Of a stretch of 62,000 nucleotides of DNA, positions 58,600-62,000 are shown one piece after another. Positions within the stretch are counted from its first letter, which is position 1. The number at the start of each line of letters is the position of its first letter. The notes beneath the pieces were generated by a model, which worked only from the letters and a program-made list of their open reading frames with translations, had not been told where the DNA came from and did no database searches. This DNA comes from Gnetum montanum (taxonomy: Eukaryota; Streptophyta; Gnetopsida; Gnetales; Gnetaceae), in the NCBI GenBank assembly GCA_015680685.1, contig MNCI01016273.1, forward strand, positions 1,927,625 through 1,989,624, written 5' to 3'. Position numbers and translations under genes: made by a program.

Positions 58600-61080
58600 A
58601 TCTAATTGGCTTTGACATACCATGCTACAAATAGCTTGTGCTTGTGTCTCTAAATTCTTGATAATTTGTAAGTCACCAAGCCAATTCTTCTACTATGTCT
58701 TTTTGGCCTTGGTAGCTAGCCTTTACCACCTCCATTTCAGAGTTTGCTACCTCTAGTCTTTGCAATGTCTTCATGCATTCAACAAACTCTTTCTCATATT
58801 TGGCATAGGTGGTAGCCACCTACTTCTTTAGCTTAGTTCTCAAGCACCATGCTGTTAACATGGTCAAGTTGGCATATCGCATATTTGTCAACTCCATGTA
58901 TTTTGTGAGATCCTAGATCTACAAATCCTAGCATAAGTATCTAGTATGGCTCCCCAGTTAGTGTGTTGAGCACTAAAAGAATTAATGTGGTCCTTAGCCA
59001 TATGAATCTCTTTTTTGATGATCCCCTTATACATCGCCACCTGATCATAGAAGTGTTCCTTTAATTTTTTATGCTGCTTAATCTCATTTTTCCACATGCT
59101 TATTTCAATGACCATATTTTACCAAATGGCACATACCTCCTTCATTAAGAGGATTTTGTTCTCTCTAGCTAAGTGACTTATGTTTTGGTTGACTCTTACT
59201 AGTTCTCACATTTGTTGGAAACTTTCCTTAAGAACATTCTTCTATTTTTCAACTTTCATCAATCGAAGATTTTCGATGGCAAGGAGTTTATTCTCTTCTT
59301 GTAAGGCCTTGAGAGCTTTGCCATGTGTGTATGTCTAAGCTTGTGATTTTGAAGCATCCCAATCAGCCTTCTCTTTTTTCATTGCCACCTTTTTATTCTC
59401 CACTAATAATTTATTTAGCTACTCTGTCCTAAATGATTCTAACTAATTGGATAGAACAAATTGGGATGGATCCCACTATTCAGCTTGTAGGGTGATGAAC
59501 TTTTCTTGGAGTCTTTGCAACTAGTCTTCTACGTGTTCAACCCTAACCTCAGCCATGACCAGCTTTCCTTTCATGGAAATGAGGTTTGATTGTGCCATTG
59601 TGACATCTTTGGGGATGTCAAACAAGGATGTCGTTACTTGTCCTATTTTCAGTAAGTAATACAAAGCATCCTCATGTTCCACAGGAGTCATTGAGGTACC
59701 AAATAGAACTTGAGCATCATGTGCTTCTATGAAATATGCCAGTGGCACAATAGAAACATTAAATGATTCTTTTATATGGTTTGCGAACACCTCTATTGCT
59801 CTAGCTACATCCTAGTGTTGCATGACTACCACGATAGCACCTTCACTAGTTTCTACTTGTACTTAGAATGATGCAACATTTCCAGAGATCTGTTGTGACC
59901 AATGTGATTCCCCTCCTCCTATTTGAATTAAGACCTCACCCCTTACAGGATTGATTCATATGATGGGCTATATGAAATCATTGATCACCTTGAAGAGATT
60001 GGCCTCATCTCTACTTTCCCAATTGACCATCTCTGTGATGGCCCTGAGATGGCTCATCGATGGTTAGTAATCTTGCAATGGTGATGGCGGTTGATGGTCT
60101 TGCTAGCCTATGGGTTATGTGCTAGACCCTTTTTCTTGTTCAAGATCCAATGTCTCACCAACATCTTTTCTTGGTGTTAGTGGCTTAAGTAATTCAACAT
60201 ATGAAGCATTTTGAGCTTTTCTAAGGATGTCATTAGTGTACCCCAGAATTCTAGCATGCTAGCATAGCTTCCTGATTAGACACAGAAAGGGGAGTGCAAA
60301 CTTTCCTATCTTCTGTTCTTCAAACTTCCTCAATATTTCTATTAAATACAAATGGGGAAAATTGGCATCAACCCTTCCCATCAAAATTTCACTTTCTCTA
60401 GTTGCATAGGTAGAAATCCTATTTAACCCCTTCGTTGGGAAAATGTGATAGGTGCCAATTTTAAAATAAATTCTCTCTTTAAGGGTTAGTTCTCCATATG
60501 TCTTGTCATCTTTTCCATACGTCCTTTTTAGCCATACTTTTCTTGCATCTACATTGGAGTAGGTGGACAAATGAGCAACTTTAGGCCCTATATTTGGAAG
60601 ATTCAGAACTTTCACAATGGCCTTTGTGGAAAAATCAACTAAAATTTCATCAATATCAATGGTGGTTCCTTCCTATTTATTGTGCCAAAATTGATAGGTT
60701 TCACCCAAATACCATTCTCCACTTTTCGAGAGGATAGGCCATAATGGAGTTTCCTTTAGTTGATCCTTGATTGGTTCAAGGGAAAATTTTGTAAAAGGCC
60801 TAAAATTATGTTCCACAATCACTATAGTAGATGTGGACCTTTCCTGAATGGCTTGAACACATTCCTTGGATAATTTTAGATGTTGTCCTTGTTCGGGTGC
60901 CCTGACCTCTCCACCCTTTGCTTGGCTAGATTGTATAGTGACAAGGGTTTCGTGATAGATGCTAAATAATTATGCCTCCTATTCTACATGTACCACATGA
61001 GATCCTTGGCCTCTACCTCGTCTCAAACGTTTGGCTACACCTTGAGAAGGTCCTCACTATTGTCCTCATTTAGGGGCCAT
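58600..61080 (-). pseudogene. E3 extra frame between integrase and LTR: plant-transposon-protein-like domain plus coiled coils
   Basis: From the ATG at 61080 one reading frame can be followed for about 730 codons to 58888 with in-frame stops but no frameshift, then in a second frame to about 58600. After a Gly/Arg-rich start, residues about 100-285 read PLWPILSRKSGEWYLGE, IDEILVDFSTKAIVK, then YGELTLKERIYFKIGTYHIFPT, ISTYATRESEILMGRVDANFP and FALPFLCLIRKLC. This resembles the putative plant transposon protein domain (Pfam PF20167-like): a W/F-rich segment, LLPT-H-S-V, the I-VG block and FP-LIT-LC. The rest is Glu/Lys/Leu-rich with coiled-coil character. Its position is that of the env-like frames of Athila, but I see no signal peptide or membrane span. 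Function unknown. Confidence 0.62.
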
Positions 61081-61097
61081 CTATAATCACACAAAGA
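61081..61097 (-). promoter_or_regulatory. Splice-acceptor-like sequence at the E3 extra-frame ATG
   Basis: TTTGTGTGATTATAG lies immediately before ATGGCC. A T-rich stretch and AG right before the start codon would suit expression from a spliced subgenomic RNA. No donor was identified. Confidence 0.45.
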
Positions 61098-61370
61098 TTG
61101 ATTATTAGTAAGGTTATTTAAAGAAATTCAGTTATCTCATACCTTACTCATTACCTTTAATAAATTTTTAATTCTTTACTTAGTATGATTTCAGAGTTAG
61201 AAAGTTTTTCAAGGAAGTTTCCTTAAAATTTTTAATGTTAGGCCTGACTTGCTCAGGTGACTCCTTTAATAATTTAAATGATTTGGGTGAAAAAAGAAAA
61301 TCAGTTTTGCATGAGTTTTTAATATTTTCCTAAGAGTACTTATACCTATGATATTCTTCAGGAGATAGAA
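61098..61370 (-). other. E3 spacer upstream of the extra frame
   Basis: AT-rich, without coding frame; could be the 3' portion of an intron. Confidence 0.35.
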
Positions 61371-61421
61371 AATTTCAAAAATTTTGTGCACAAATTCTAT
61401 CATACCCCTCCCCCACGACTA
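61371..61421 (-). other. Conserved G-rich block shared with E2
   Basis: AGTCGTGGGGGAGGGG followed by TTGTGCACAAAATTTTTGAAA. E2 has AGTCGTGGGGG and GCACAAATTTTTCAA at 16660-16621. It could be an internal polypurine tract; only position and composition support this. Confidence 0.5.
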
Positions 61422-61539
61422 AGTTAAACACTTCAGGTTTTGGAAAAGAAATTAGAGCATTAATGAGCGAAATATTGACAGTTGAATTGTAGATTCTCAA
61501 ATTGCTAAAAATAGTGGAAGAAAATTTAAACAACTCCCC

Positions 61540-61700
61540 TATATCAACTATTGAAAACAACTTTCATAGTGCATGAGGGCCCAATATATATAGTTTTTAT
61601 CAATGTGATATTCCATACACGATAGCGTGTACCCAATATCATGTCAAACGTGATACCTAGTACCCAATATTGTGTCCTATCCAAAATAGGGTACTTGGTA
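61540..61700 (-). promoter_or_regulatory. LTR-like promoter segment inside E3
   Basis: ATATTGGGTAC repeats, then CTATATATATTGGGCCCTCATGCAC. The E3 LTR has ATATCGGGTACACAATATCG upstream of CTATAAATATAGCACTCAGG. The pairing of repeats, TATA box and start-like sequence suggests a diverged LTR piece or a second promoter ahead of the extra frame. Confidence 0.4.
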
Positions 61701-62000
61701 AAATTGATGATTTTTTGAGTTTTGACGACCAAAAATTAAGGATTTGAGGTAGATTTAAAAGGTCTTGGATAATGTCAACTGGAAATTAAGGCATCAAAAG
61801 CATAATGGAGTGGAGTTATATAATGAAGTTCTTTTCAAAAGGGTGAGGAAAAAGGACACATTCAATTAAAATGATGGCAAAGGAAGGAATAGATTTGGCA
61901 ATGGAATACTTGGAGGGTATAAAACAAGTACAAATTACAAAGGTCACGTAAGTGGATCCTCCCCAAAGCAGGTTCCAACCTATAATTCCCTTGCGTAACC
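61701..62000 (-). other. E3 non-coding region with E2-shared block
   Basis: GTGGATCCTCCCCAAAG at 61952 also occurs in E2 at 16833. The remainder shows no gene. Confidence 0.45.

Larger units (their letters stand above)
57359..62000 (-). mobile_element. E3: third Athila-related element, 3' part
   Basis: Includes the 3' LTR, polypurine tract, a long extra frame and non-coding blocks shared with E2; the pol region and 5' LTR lie beyond the window. Its LTR end GGTACC-CAC-ACTCATCA and the 3' end before the LTR align with E1/E2, but overall divergence is larger, so it is a separate subfamily. Confidence 0.8.

Noticed and set aside
1-62000. tRNA or rRNA genes
   Set aside because: No cloverleaf or rRNA core sequence was noticed; the only tRNA-related signals are primer binding sites.

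Overview
The window looks like intergenic DNA from a large-genome seed plant. It is AT-rich and built almost entirely from plant-type retrotransposons: an L1-like LINE, Athila and Tat Ty3/gypsy elements, a chromovirus and a Copia fragment. They lie nested in both orientations and no intact host gene is visible. A gymnosperm would fit, but the sequence alone does not prove it. Most coding remnants are broken by stops at former Trp, Gln and Arg codons, the pattern expected from C-to-T decay of methylated repeats.

Layout. 1-3268 (-): 5' part of an L1-like LINE with two open frames that overlap at ATGA; the element runs off the left edge. 3269-3746 (+): a short interrupted frame of unknown origin. 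3747-11055 (+): Athila element E1, with a 5' LTR lacking U3 and the integrase core deleted. 11057-13357 (+): decayed multi-exon gene-like sequence with phase-matched introns. 13770-15155 and 25230-27470 (-): two halves of an older Tat-lineage element, split by E2. 15161-25224 (-): Athila element E2, full length, two LTRs, tRNA-Asp-type primer site and a 5-bp target duplication GGAGT. 27590-29316: AT-rich DNA with 49-bp tandem repeats. 29317-44248 (+): element C, a Tat-lineage element with LTRs of about 3.5-3.8 kb full of hairpin-forming repeats, an additional RNase H placed before the reverse transcriptase, and an 892-bp solo LTR inserted in pol. 44249-46894 (-): 5' end of a decayed chromovirus-like element. 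46900-53856 (-): another member of that group with both LTRs, primer site and polypurine tract. 53869-54180 (+): an inverted copy of the chromovirus gag leader. 54196-54841: two-unit tandem duplication. 55980-57260 (+): Copia remnant. 57359-62000 (-): 3' part of a third Athila-related element, E3, carrying a long extra frame between integrase and 3' LTR.

How parts fit together. In each LTR element the order LTR, primer site, gag, protease, RT, RNase H, integrase, polypurine tract, LTR can be followed in fragments. Relative ages can be read from nesting: the Tat element predates E2, and element C predates its solo LTR. The LINE is the only element with uninterrupted protein frames and is probably the youngest insertion here. 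The most unusual points are the ATGA-coupled LINE frames, the RNase H order in element C, the palindromic U3 arrays, and the extra frame of E3 with a splice-acceptor-like sequence at its ATG.
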